Position numbers and translations under genes: made by a program. DNA of 64,000 nt. It comes from Cheiracanthium punctorium. Taxonomy: Eukaryota > Arthropoda > Arachnida > Araneae > Cheiracanthiidae. The notes below the pieces were generated by a model, which was not told where the DNA came from, ran no database searches, and saw only the letters and a list, made by a program, of their open reading frames with translations. The stretch spans positions 62,001-126,000 of the forward strand of contig JAWZYV010012266.1 of NCBI GenBank assembly GCA_038373885.1. Reading direction: 5' to 3'. Positions 1-10,849 of this stretch are shown here, piece by piece. Numbering within the stretch: position 1 is the first letter of the stretch; each line of letters opens with the position of its first letter.

Positions 1-580
1 TTGTCCAGATGCCGTCCACTTTTTGTCTGGGATCGATAGGGGGACAAATTGCCTTTGTCTTAGCGTCCAGTTGTTGTGTGTGCTGATCGATCAGTTTGCC
101 AGATTACGTAATTGTTGTATGTCTTCCCACCATTCGAAAGCTCTCTTTATGAAGTTATACGCGGAAAAAAAGAAAGAAGACGATAGAGCACACTACTGAA
201 ATAGTGAAATTGCACAATAAATTAACCGTGAAACGACGCACGGTTTGTTTATATTTATTTTCACCCGCTGCAGTGGGAAGCAACGCTGCTAGGTATAAAT
301 ATCCCTTCCCGAAAACGATTCATTAAGGATGTTGTTCGAAGAAACGGACTCTCTCTCACGGTCTTTGCACACAAATTAAAATAAACATAATACGCTACCG
401 TACGCAGTACCAAAATCGACGATATTTCTGCGCTGCGAACGGCAACAGCTAGATGTAAGCATTAGTGCAATAACAATAACGCATGTGCAAAAAGGGAACC
501 CCGTGGCTGTAAGGGTTTGCGCAACCATCACTGCTAGCCGCCTGTGATCGGTGAGGTTTCGGGTTGGAATTCCGTTAACC
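1..580. other. Anonymous DNA, no gene recognised
   Basis: Mixed-composition sequence without a convincing open frame, repeat end or RNA gene. It borders the hAT-type MITE at 581. Confidence 0.5.
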
Positions 581-750
581 CAGGCGCGTAGCCAGGAAAA
601 TTTTTCGGGGGGGGGGATATGCGCCTGGAAAAAATTTCGGGGGGGGGGATATGAACTTATATCTGTATAAATAGACGGAATTTCATCACTAATCCAAAAA
701 TTTCGGGGGGGGATATATCCCGATATCCCCCCCCCCTGGCTACGCCCCTG
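581..750. mobile_element. hAT-type MITE, family A copy 1
   Basis: A 170-bp element with terminal inverted repeats CAGGCGCGTAGCCAGG (left) and CCTGGCTACGCCCCTG (right). It is flanked by an exact 8-bp duplication CGTTAACC at 573-580 and 751-758. The interior carries four runs of G or C next to ATAT stretches. An 8-bp duplication plus termini starting CA is typical of the hAT superfamily. There is no coding capacity, so it would depend on a transposase made elsewhere. A second copy lies at 57829-57940. Confidence 0.88.
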
Positions 751-759
751 CGTTAACCC

Positions 760-1283
760 ATGGTTGTCATTTCCCTCCTTCTGTGTTTGTACTTCTGTTG
801 TGTTCTATGTTATTAATAAATGTTATATGGAATTAATAAATATCAAACGTATATTCAGGAGTATTATCGAAGACCATCTTCGAGATTGCAGTCAGAAACC
901 CCAAGAAAGAATTCTCAATTCAAACAAACAAAGCATTAGTAAAAATCCAAATTAATAGTTCAATGATGTCAAATGGAGCAACCATATGTCACGCAGTATC
1001 TAGATTACAAAATAAAATAATTTATACACAATCATGCAAGATCCTTCGGACTTTTTCACAGCTTTAAGATATCGAATTTACAATACTTGGCTCATTGATC
1101 GCCCATGTAAAAAATATCACCATGCATTGGGCTAAATCATATTTTAGCCATTGGCTGTTTCAACATCGGCTTTTATGATGACACCCAAAATGAGTAGCAG
1201 CCCTAATCTAAGTAAATTTAATGACAAATACTGTTAAAAACAAAGGAACATGATTTTCGTTTAAATGAGTCCGGAAATGGAAA
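760..1283. other. Anonymous AT-rich DNA
   Basis: No repeat boundary, RNA gene or persuasive coding frame seen. The 63-codon frame at 764-955 lacks any recognisable motif. Confidence 0.45.
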
Positions 1284-1485
1284 GGTGGGTTAAGGCCAGT
1301 TATCTATTTTAGGGAGGGGGTGGGATTGCCCTCCGTGGGGGACTTTATAAGGGATCCTAACTCGTATTTAAGCGAAATTTCGGAGAAAACCACGGAAAAC
1401 TCTGAACGGTTAGGTCGGCGGTAGCGACCTGGTTTCGAACCAGGCATCTTCCGTCTCTCAGTTAAAGCGATAGCGCCTTGAAATG
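1284..1485 (-). repeat. tRNA-derived SINE, antisense (family 2)
   Basis: Read on the minus strand it has a pol III B box (GGTTCGAAACC, plus-strand 1430-1440) about 35 bp after an A-box-like GGCGCTATCGC. The body is rich in short C and G runs and the 3' part ends CCTTAACCCACC. The body segment GGTTTTCTCCGA resembles the GGTTTTCTCCAGATG of the other SINEs here, so the two families may share a core. It does not fold as a complete tRNA. It is a fossil insertion, not a gene. Confidence 0.7.
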
Positions 1486-2756
1486 AGTCCAGAAATTTAG
1501 TCAACATACCTTATTGTTCTTTATACAACTAAAATGCAGTCTTGAATAAATTGATATGAATTCTGAAATTTAGTCAACAATTCACTGAGTATAAAGAAGA
1601 GTTAGGTATGGGGCGGCTAATTAAAATAAACTAATTGTGCCAGAGACTTAAAAAAATTCAGGATGATTCTTTATAAGCTGTTCCACGTAACGTAATAAAT
1701 TAAAAAACCGAGGCGTTTTATGAATCTTTCTGAAAAAATTCTTCAACATGCAACTATTCAGCAAAAATTTGCGAAAAGTATCAGGCCAAATTTTTGATTT
1801 CTAAGAGTTTTTTTCTGAGAGTTTCCTTATTGATACAGGTTTATCATTTATTACGGTGTATAAATGATAAACCCGTACAGCTTGTAAAGAGACATTCTAA
1901 AAATTTTGAAGTGCTTGACATAATTAGTTTTTTTATATTTAAGTTGCGAAATCACATAATTTTTTTTCAAAATGAAAAGCGATAGTCGTCACAGGACTTT
2001 TGAACAGGTTTAAAAACGAACCAATAATTTTAAAACACTCGAAAAACACAAATAATGCTTCTTCTTCAAATACACTATACGCTAATACTAACAGCCAGTT
2101 CCGTAAGTCCTACAGCTTTGTTGTTTGTGGCATTTCACAGTATACATTCTGACCTTCTTCGAGTCTCTAGGGCAATTGAATTTATTAAAATGCTGATTAA
2201 AAGTTGCAATATTTTCTAAAAGGACAGCCTTACGTCTACAGATACAAGTCTACAGAACTGCCATAATTTTATAGGACTATTACAAAACGCCATGAATTCT
2301 ATATGAGATTTTCGTGTGGGATATGATATTCTCCTGTGGTGGGGGTGGGGGCACGCGCCTCTTATACATTCATCTGAACCTACGTCGCACAATTTTTTAA
2401 TTTACCAGGAGGAAGCTCAAAACCCTTAATAGTTCATAAAATTTTTAATTTTGTCATTATATTTTAGAATGGAAAGAGTAACTTACAATCCCTTTGTAAG
2501 TGCTGAATAACACACACATATCCTTAGAAAGAGATGCAGTCTTGATTAAGAGGTTTCTTCCCGACTAGTCCAAAAAAGAAAAGAAAAAAGCCAGATAGCG
2601 CGGGGCCCAAGTGCAAATCCAGATGAAAATCACACTTGATTTTTAACGATCGCTGAACTCCCTATTGATAAAAATGACTTTTATTTACAATTTACAACTA
2701 ATTATTTTACTAAATTTTCTCAATTAATAAATAATAATAAAATTGCCGCCTCCGCC
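1486..2756. other. AT-rich DNA with a fragment of dispersed repeat R1
   Basis: Mostly anonymous. At about 1975-2035 a minus-strand fragment matches the end of the R1 repeat found at 5616-6010 and 52520-52930 (AAAAGCGAT, then CACAGGAC, then GAACAG followed by TTTAAAAAC). A G-rich patch lies at 2336-2352. No gene recognised. Confidence 0.45.
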
Positions 2757-2980
2757 ATGGCCGAGTGGATGAAGACAGTGAACAGGGCAGATGGCTGAAG
2801 TGTGAAGGTCCCGGGTTCAGGCCTATAGCGCAGCCGTCTGTCTAACAGTCTAGAGTTCTGGGCGATTTTCTCCTGATGTATTATGCATACGCGTTAGACC
2901 CTTTTACAAAGTGCTCCGCCCAAGCATTCCTCATTATGCAGATGGTCCTCGAGTAGCTTTGCCTTAATACACGATGCAAT
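2757..2980 (+). repeat. tRNA-derived SINE (family 1)
   Basis: Sense copy with an A box TGGCCGAGTGG at 2758-2768, a B box in CCCGGGTTCAGGCC near 2811-2824, the body segment GATTTTCTCCTGATGTA and the tail segment CCAAGCATTCCTCATTATGCAGA ending in CCTTAATACACGATG. The same body is present at 7439-7656 (antisense), 9903-10108, 17841-18081 and 56311-56412. The copy is diverged and unlikely to be active. Confidence 0.8.
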
Positions 2981-5615
2981 AATAAAATTGAGATTTCATT
3001 AATTAATTGATTTTAGGAGCAATTACACTCAACTAATTTAAGTACACGACTACTAACGTCTTCGTCTTCAATGAGCGCCCTCTTTTTATTTCCTTGGGAC
3101 TACACCACTGGAGCAAAGCCAAATAAGTTTTTTTTTTTTTTTAATAAATTTACCTTAAAACATCATTGTATGTGTTTTCACTTAACATCGTCTCAATGCT
3201 CTGAAGGAAATATTCTAGCTTATTATGCACTCCCTCCATAATAATAATAAATAAATAAACTTTTTAAAAGCGTCAATAAAAGTAAAAACAATAAAAAAAT
3301 TTACTTCACAAATCTGTAAACTAAGGGAATATTTAGCAAAATTATAAAGATGATTCAATTTTGCTTGAAAAACTAATGATTAAGTGCATAGGAATTTTTT
3401 TCTTTCTGGTTTCTTTCTCAGCATCATTACAGGTTTCACATCGTCATTCTTAGTAATACATTTTGATATCGTTAAGCTTGAACTAGAAAATATTAACAGA
3501 CCATTAACTTAAATATGTACCTACGGTTTCAATTAAAATTCCAGGTAAAAAATTTAACATTATACATTATAGTGCATGCTTATTTATCATAGCGTACTAA
3601 GTGATAAATTACAAGAATTTTCAGTGGAAGATAAAGAACCACTCCTCGGAGTCGAAAACGCTGCTTAAAATTAACCAGGTTTATCTTAACTTTGAGCAAA
3701 CGTTTTTAATGTGAACGCAAATGAGTTTTTTTTTTTTTTTAAATAGCACAGTTAGACATTCGCTGTTTAGTTTTCCAGTTCTATTCCCAGTGAAAAAGCA
3801 ATTATCTAGCCTTAGCTATTTAAAATTAATTCAGGATTTGCATTATAAATGTATATTTATATTTTGTCATTACTTTTTTTTGTCATAAATATAATTTTAC
3901 ATTGCAGAAACAAGTATACATTTAACGTGAAAAATTAAAGTAAACTTAGGATCAGTTAAACAGCTCGTTTTGAAATGAGGAAAAACTATTCATAAATAAT
4001 GTAAATTTTCTTGCCTTTAATTTAGTTTTGGCCAATGCTGGGGTTATGTACTAACCACTTTAGAAGAGTAGCTTTAATGGAAAGGGGGTTGTGCTTTCTA
4101 GTTCGTAATACATATACGATGTAGCATAAAAAAATATACACTTCATCCAACAGCTTTAAAATTCATTAGAAAATCGGCTACATTTCAGAGGGTCCAGAGG
4201 GGGGATTGATGAGTAGCAAGTGCCCCCCCCCACACACACATACGAATTAAGTTTACACTACAGAAGATTCACTTATTTTGTAAATTTACATGAACTTATG
4301 ATAAAAATGAGATAAAAAAGTTTTATGCCTCCTTCCCACAATTGTTTTCTGGATCCGCCACTGTATCTCGGTAAAAACAAAATTAAACATTCCTGAATGA
4401 TATGCAGTGCATAGAAGCATTGACGAACCAAGGATTTTAACCTCTTGAGGCCCTGAATTTTGAATAGAGCAGTTAAAAAATCAATGAGTGCTTAGATGTG
4501 CTGCACTACATGTAAGTATCTTAAATATGAAATATCGTAATGTTCAGCTAATTACCAAACTAATTTAAGAAATGTTCTAATAATAAGACACGGCTATAAT
4601 TGAGCAAAACGAGAATATTTTTTTTACAATTATTTTGTATGAAATCTTTTGAAACAATTTCTTTGTGCGTGAAAACATGGAAATACTTCCATAAATTCAG
4701 TAACAATTTTCAACCTTAAACAGATTTTCACTTTTACTTCCTTACCTTTAGGACGAGAGGCTGTAGCCCCAACTCCCCTTGCCTGTGCATAGGGATTTTT
4801 TCAACTAAAAGCTGTTTATGTTAGAAGTCTGCGAAATATTCATATCAGTGGATATTTAAAATACAAAACAAATCCGTACTCCAACTAAACAAGTCAGTAA
4901 ATGAAAAGTAAATATCTGGTATTCATATCTGAATCTTTTCCTTTTTTCTCTCTCCCTTTTGTTGCTTTTTTTTTGGGGGGGGGATATCTGACTTTATAAG
5001 TGAATGAAAGAATTAAAATATCTACTTTGTGACTAATTAATTTTTAATTGGAAATAATGTTTAAAATTAGATGCGTCCGAGAGCACTACCAAACTGAATG
5101 CCCCGTAAGGGATCATGATACTGGCCCTGCCAAGTCGAGCAAACGAGCCTAAGAAGTAATTTCACCAGTAATTTCTTTATGGTTAATGATTGACAAGTTC
5201 AAAACCACGAATTTAAAATCATATTAAGTTGAGTCATTTATCACAAAGAGTCATACTTCGTATAGTTTTAAGACAACTATGCTATAATTCGCTATTTAGT
5301 GAAAAGTAAATAGAATCCCTATTTGGCCATTTTCAAGAGCTACAAACTTTATGTGGCGAATGTGTTGCGAAACTAGGCAAAATTTTGTTTTACAGGAATG
5401 TTTTTGATGGAATATAGCACTTTTTCTTGAAGACAATAGTTTTCTTTAAACGTTTTAGAACAAAATATAACTGTATGTGTAACTAATGAAATGAACAAGA
5501 GGCCAAACAAGTTAACGAGTTTGTCCACGTTTACATTCAAATAAAATCATTCAAAACTATTAGCAGTGAATTAGGCAGTGTCGAGATCTTCTAAGAAAGT
5601 ACCGCCTTTGAGCCT
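2981..5615. other. Anonymous AT-rich DNA with two repeat scraps
   Basis: No gene recognised. Two repeat-like stretches stand out. One runs 4186-4363, with ends CAGAGGGTCCAG and GGATCCGCCACTG resembling hAT-type termini, but I see no target duplication. The other, at 4722-4800, shares CAGATTTTCACTTTTA and the following GAGAGG...TAG...CCC block with 18385-18468. Homopolymer runs occur at 3127-3142, 3726-3740 and 4973-4983. Confidence 0.45.
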
Positions 5616-6010
5616 GTTCTTTTAGGAGATCTTGTAACTTTCGAACAGCTTTATAAAGAATTCAATAGTTCTGAGGCTCGAAAAAATTTAGAATGTGGCT
5701 TTACAAGTTGTAAACTGTGAACTGTTATGAACAACAAATTGATAGGAGTTAGGTATACTCGGGGAAAATGTGAAACGTACGGAATTTTGCAATATTTCCC
5801 TAGGTAACTCCTCGGCCCATTTTGGAAGACAATTTTTATGGTTATGACTTTTTATCTGAAAGTTGCATGAGACATACAGCTTACTGTTACTATTAGTCCA
5901 TAGTGCACAGGGTGAAAAAGCCTATTAATGTTTTTCAAGTGTTTAACATCATGGTTTTGCTTTTAAAGCTGTTCGAAAGTGCCGATCGCTTTTCAAAAGG
6001 AGTGGCCTTA
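5616..6010 (+). repeat. Dispersed repeat R1, copy 1
   Basis: Aligns over about 400 bp with 52520-52930. Shared landmarks are the CTCGAAAAAATTTAGAATGT segment, CTGTGAACTGTTA...GAACAAC, CATTTTGGAAG and a terminal segment with GCTGTTCGAAAGT and GATCGCTTTTCAAAA. Antisense fragments of its end occur at about 1975 and 63262. No coding frame or terminal repeats identify the class. It may be the 3' or subterminal part of an uncharacterised transposon. Confidence 0.65.
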
Positions 6011-7438
6011 AAAAAAAAAAAAAAAAACCTAATTTTGGTGATTTTATGTCGCATACCATGAAACCAAAGTATGAACTGAACATTAAATACTATAGTATGG
6101 TGATATTACTTGAAAACTCCTATTCCTTCGTTTATTGATGGTTAACATTTCCCCAGAAAAATTCAAAACTCTGTCAAGTAGTTCGAAAGCTTTCTCAAAT
6201 AAGTAAATAACGTTTCCTTTACAGAAAGAAATATACTTTTTATGTATTTATGAATGCAATGCATATCGAAGTTTTCATGAATATTTTGTCTGTGATAATT
6301 CGATAATTTAATTAAAAGCGTCTGTTGTACTATTGGTACGTATTTAATAGGCAAAATAGGTCAACTAATATAAATTTATAAAACGAAAAAAAAATTACTT
6401 ATAAATAACCTTTGATGTTCCAACAAACGAAATCTGCACAAATAAACACACCACGACTTTAAACGAAACTAGCAAACTAATTATTGCTCTGAAAACATTC
6501 CATTTTAATAAACCCATTAATAAATTTGTATTAAAAGCAGCGTTAAGATATTCATGAAACTGAAATAACATAAAGGAAATAATGTAGCACACACTTTTTA
6601 AAGATTTTTAAAAACTAAACAGGTGAAATTACATTTATAAAAGCAAAAAAGCCTCTTCAAGAGAACTTAATTCAACTTCACGGTGCATAAAAATAATGGA
6701 AGAGACCACCAGAATCTTTAATTCGGGCAGTTAATAATTTTCTGGTAACAATTACAAAACGCCGCCTTGAAATGATCGTGGGTGTATTAAAATACACGAG
6801 GCATCTCTCGCAACACATTAAATCACAAATTAAATACTTTATTTGTTCAGAATTAAATTAAAAAGTTCAGTCGGGTGAATTCTGCATATGAATGGTCACT
6901 TTGATCCAGTTTACAAAACACTAAATAAATGACAGCTCCTTTTCGAGAAAAGTGCGAATGTGGGCAGCACAGAAAGAATACCCATGGTGGGTTTTTTTTT
7001 TTTTTCCCCTTTTAATGTGCGAGGAACCAGTTAAGAGAACTGGTAAAGCGGCATTATGAATGGCCAAGCAAATTTGATCACGGAATGAATAGCCATATTC
7101 ATGGGTCGTTGACTCACTGCAGCCATATAGGTAGGCAGTGGCGGTACCGTATCGCAATATATATTTTTTACCGGGAGGCGGGGACGGGGAAAGGTTATTT
7201 ATATGATCAACACTCGGAATCAATTTTCACCGTGTGAAGCTTAGTTCTATTCAAGGGCTATCGCTGAACGTAATTATGCTAGCGCGGAAAAGCAATCAGG
7301 ATTTCGTTTTTGGATAAGTGTTTTTTTTTAAATTATTATTATTAATTTACTGCCCCTTCCTCCCCTTAATTCGTCCAGGAATTAAGTAAATATTTTTAAA
7401 ATTATATAGCCAAGGATTGATTACAGGAGCTAGGGGTA
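6011..7438. other. Anonymous AT-rich DNA
   Basis: No gene, SINE or terminal repeat recognised. The minus-strand open frame at 6921-7223 is 100 codons but has low-complexity lysine and proline runs and no recognisable motif. Confidence 0.4.
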
Positions 7439-7656
7439 TCGTATCGTGTATTAAGGCAAAGGTACTCGAGGGCTATTTGTCTAAGGCGGGACGGGGGACA
7501 CTTTTTAAAGAATTCTAATGCGCATTCACTTTACATCTGGAGAAAACCTCCCCAAACCGTTAGATGGAGATGGATGGCTGCGCGATGGGCTAGAGTCTAG
7601 GACCTTCACACTTCTGCCACCTACCATGTTCAGTGTCTTTATCCACTAGGCCATGC
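7439..7656 (-). repeat. tRNA-derived SINE (family 1), antisense
   Basis: Minus-strand copy. The A box lies in the complement of CCACTAGGCCA at 7643-7653, and the body has the complement of TTTCTCCAGATG near 7540. The tail runs to about 7440 with the complement of CCTTAATACACGATA. Immediately beyond the 5' end, 7658-7690 repeats the SINE head in the opposite direction, making a head-to-head hairpin. Confidence 0.8.
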
Positions 7657-7657
7657 T

Positions 7658-7690
7658 GTGGCCCAGTGGATAAAGACACTGAACATAGTT
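7658..7690 (+). repeat. Inverted second SINE head forming a hairpin
   Basis: GTGGCCCAGTGGATAAAGA and the following CACTGAACAT are the sense version of the SINE head just read in antisense at 7624-7656. The two heads pair with only a few bases between them. This could be a 5'-truncated-copy inversion or a local fold-back during insertion. Confidence 0.75.
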
Positions 7691-9088
7691 ATATAATAGT
7701 GAATAGCGTGAATATTCATTATTCGATTAATCGAATATTGAATCCATTCGAACTGTAGTAATCGATTATAGAAATCATTAACACAACGGGCACATGACTA
7801 CCCCAGGCTACGCCCCTGGGGTAGGCGTAGGTGCTAAGTATTGTGAAGCATTTTATCAGAAACAGGCCATTCTCATCGCTCCATTCAATGAACTACGGCA
7901 TAATCTGTTCACCCTCATCGTTTAAAAATCTTAGCGGTGAAGATTTCACACTCCTTCCCATCATGAATCTCTGAATAATCAGCTGAAACTCAGCGTTGCG
8001 CTGGTTCATATTGGTACATTTCTTAATTTAAACCAGTGGCGGCTGGTCATTACCTAACTACCACCAATCGAAATCTCTTACGAGGCAGAGTTCTTTTAAT
8101 AATTTACTTTTATTGAAAAAATACCCACATTTTATTCTATTTTATTGCTATCCATTTATTAACTAATAGTTATGTTTTTAGCCACGGCCAAGGGCTTGAA
8201 TGCCCTGAACTTGGCGTATTTAGCATCAAAGCCATATTGACAACGGGATTAACTTGGCTTTAAAATGGCTTATTGGCACTATCTTCGGAACCCAGATCTT
8301 CGGGCTCTGGCATGGTGTTCCCCTTTAATTAGGTAGGTAAAGGAAAGTACCTACCCAATTAGTTAGGTAATTTAGGTTAGGTAGGTAGGTTACCCCTTTA
8401 ATTAGGTAGTGGAAATAATTTTTCATCAGTGCGATCTTATATTTTTTGCAGTTGGATATTTTTTTCTGTTTACTTTTCTTGATTTACGTAGTGCGAGTTG
8501 CGTATATGTACTTTATATGTTAATATCGATTTTAAAATAAAGAGTTCCTTTAAAAATTGCGGACGAGCAGCTATAAAGAATATAAATACCAAAGAAAAAT
8601 TGAGCGTAACATAACTAAGTAAAAAACTGCAAAACTTGTATAGTAATTTTGACAATCATTTGCTTTTTGAACATTTTAAATACACCGTGTGCACGGGGGT
8701 GATAGGTTGATCTGTATGTACATATTTCCCCCCCCCCCCCAATTGAACTGGCACTATCTTTTCGGTTCCCCACCACTGAAACAGGTCATCAGCAGTCACT
8801 GATTTAACCTCCTCCCCACAAGAAAGTAGGTTATTACTCAGGCTATAACATATTTATTTCGGATGTTATTGTGAAAGAAAACTCGGTAAAATGTTATAAT
8901 AGCTTTCAGAGGAGGGTACGTGCATTTTTGGGAATTATCAATTTCGTAATACTACTCTCTAAAATCCACAAAATTTGACTTAAATTTCATTAAAACAACA
9001 TTTTTTTTCTTAAATGAAAATCCTTTTTTATGTTCAGTGTACTGTAGGCAATAATCAACGTTGTAATATTTATTAAAGGAAAGAGGGA
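7691..9088. other. Mostly anonymous; possible hAT-like element 8034-8778
   Basis: CAGTGGCGGCTGGTCA begins at 8034 and CCACCACTG ends at 8778, resembling hAT-type inverted termini, but the 8-bp flanks (ATTTAAAC and AAACAGGT) do not match. The interior has degenerate GGTA repeats at 8325-8405 and a C run at 8731-8740. A fragment CCAGGCTACGCCCCTGG near 7803 resembles the family A right end. No gene recognised. Confidence 0.35.
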
Positions 9089-9590
9089 CTAGGTTCGGTC
9101 CGGGACATTTCACCGACACCCTTTACACGGACAAGACATTTCACCGACACCGTTTCACCGACTGGACATTTCACCGACATGGATTTTTCACTGACTGGAC
9201 ATTTCACCGACATGGACAGTTCACCGAGTGACATTTCACCGACACGAATTTTTCACCGACAGGACATTTTACGGATGTGGATTTTCACAGACATGCGTAT
9301 TGTCTCCTGAAATTGTTGATATCATATCAGCGGCGGATCCATGGGGGAGGCTTCAGGAGCTCGAGCCTCCACCCCTAGAGTGAGACGGTGTCGGCAAAAT
9401 GTCCGATCACCAATTAGTGTTTTCTTGGAGTTTCAAAACTTTATAAATTTTTTCCCACATAAGGAACTTTTCTGTTTCATACAACTAAAATCCCCAATTA
9501 ATGTTTTTTTCTGAAAGTTTAAAAGCTATATAATCAACATCCCATTTTTCCATGTTTACCTGAACTTAGTTACCGACAAGGCCGTATTAA

Positions 9591-9876
9591 CCCATTAGCG
9601 CCCAACTTTTTTCAGCACATTCTCAAATTTATGTTGATGCCAGAAGTGATAAATAAATTTCCGACATTTGTGTGGCATGAAGAACGTAAATCTTTTTCTA
9701 AAAATGTGAATAAGACAGAGAAATATTCTCATTTAAATTTGTTATCGCTGAGTATTTTATGGCTATCAAATTTTGTATTCAAGAAATTAAACTAGGAAAA
9801 TAAACTAATGTTTAAGTATTTGAGTGACTTACAAATTTCGTGTCGGTCTAAAAATAGATCGCTGGGCGTTAATGGG
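9591..9876 (+). mobile_element. piggyBac-type MITE, copy 1
   Basis: A 286-bp element with termini CCCATTAGCGCCCA (left) and TGGGCGTTAATGGG (right), flanked on both sides by TTAA (9587-9590 and 9877-9880). TTAA flanks with CCC-type termini are diagnostic of piggyBac-class transposition. Sits inside the foldback element. A nearly matching copy lies inverted at about 14303-14590. Confidence 0.85.
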
Positions 9877-9902
9877 TTAAACGACATATATGCTTATTTA
9901 TG

Positions 9903-10108
9903 GTACTGTGGCCGAAGTGTGAAGGTCGCAGGTTCGGGTCCCATCGCGCGGTCGTCGATCTAACGGTCTGAGTTTTGGTAGGTTTTCTCCAGATGTAACG
10001 TGAATACGCGTTAGAACCCCTTTGAAAGTCATCCTGCCAAGGCATCCCTCATCTTAGGCAGATACCCCTCGCGCAGGTTTGCCTTAATCACACACAACCA
10101 ACCATTTA
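9903..10108 (+). repeat. tRNA-derived SINE (family 1), 5'-truncated
   Basis: Begins inside the tRNA-like head (CCGAAGTGTGAAGGTC), retains the B box in GGTTCGGGTCCC at 9931-9942, the TTTCTCCAGATGTAACGT body and the GCCTTAATCACACACAACC tail. The A box is missing. Nested in the foldback element. Confidence 0.8.
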
Positions 10109-10849
10109 TGGTACTGTACAGTGTTTTTTATATATTGAGAAAAACAGTGCTATGGAATGGATGTACTCCCCCCCTTCACCCCCCCTTCGAAAATTTGACA
10201 TATATTGTTATCAAAAAATACACTTTCAGTACGATTGTTTTCCTCAAATCTTCTTTTACTGCAATACACAAATTAATTATATAAATACGTAATTAATTTA
10301 ATTAGACAATGAAGTTAATAAATATGTACTTAAGTTAATTATTTTTTATATATTATATAATTTGATTAATGTTAATTAATTACGTATGCATAATTAATAC
10401 GTATGATTTTTAATAACGCACGTATAATTAATTATGGTTCATATGAGTGGTTTTGGCAACCCCCTACCTCCCACCCCAACAAAAATAAATAAACTATTGT
10501 CACGGCTCTGCTTTAAACGCCTAAACTTTCTAGTTTTGTACTAAAGAAATCTTTTTTAGATATATTGATAATTTTTTGAGAAAAAAGAATCATAATTAGC
10601 TGCTCTCTTTATGGGAGATTTTTTGTTAAATGTATTATTAAAACTGTGTGGAAAATTGGCCTGTCGTCGTAATATTGAAAATTTAGTCCATTTTACAGTG
10701 CCTGAAATGTTCATGTAAATGTCCTGTCGGTGAAAAATTCATGTCAGTGAAATGCCCTGTCGGTGAAAAATCCGTGTCGTTGAAATGTCTAGTCGGTGAA
10801 ATGTCCAGTCGGTGTAGTTGTTGTCGGTGAATTGTCCCAAACCCACTAG

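Larger units (their letters stand above)
9089..10849. mobile_element. Foldback element with tandem CACCGACA-type arms
   Basis: Two inverted arms bracket about 1.76 kb. The left arm (about 9089-9300) has repeated ACATTTCACCGACA-type units spaced roughly 30 bp apart. The right arm (about 10690-10849) carries the complementary GTCGGTGAAATGTCC units. The outer ends CTAGGTTCGG and CCACTAGG are roughly complementary. Tandem repeats inside inverted arms are the signature of foldback elements. The interior holds a piggyBac-type MITE (9591-9876), a 5'-truncated SINE (9903-10108) and AT-rich filler, with no transposase. The exact ends and any duplication are not resolved. Confidence 0.75.

Noticed and set aside
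4186..4363. hAT-type MITE with CAGAGG/CCACTG ends
   Set aside because: Flanking octamers CTACATTT and TATCTCGG do not agree and the terminal match is imperfect.
8034..8778. Complete hAT element with CAGTGG termini
   Set aside because: The end motifs are short and the 8-bp flanks do not match; kept only as a possibility within an anonymous stretch.
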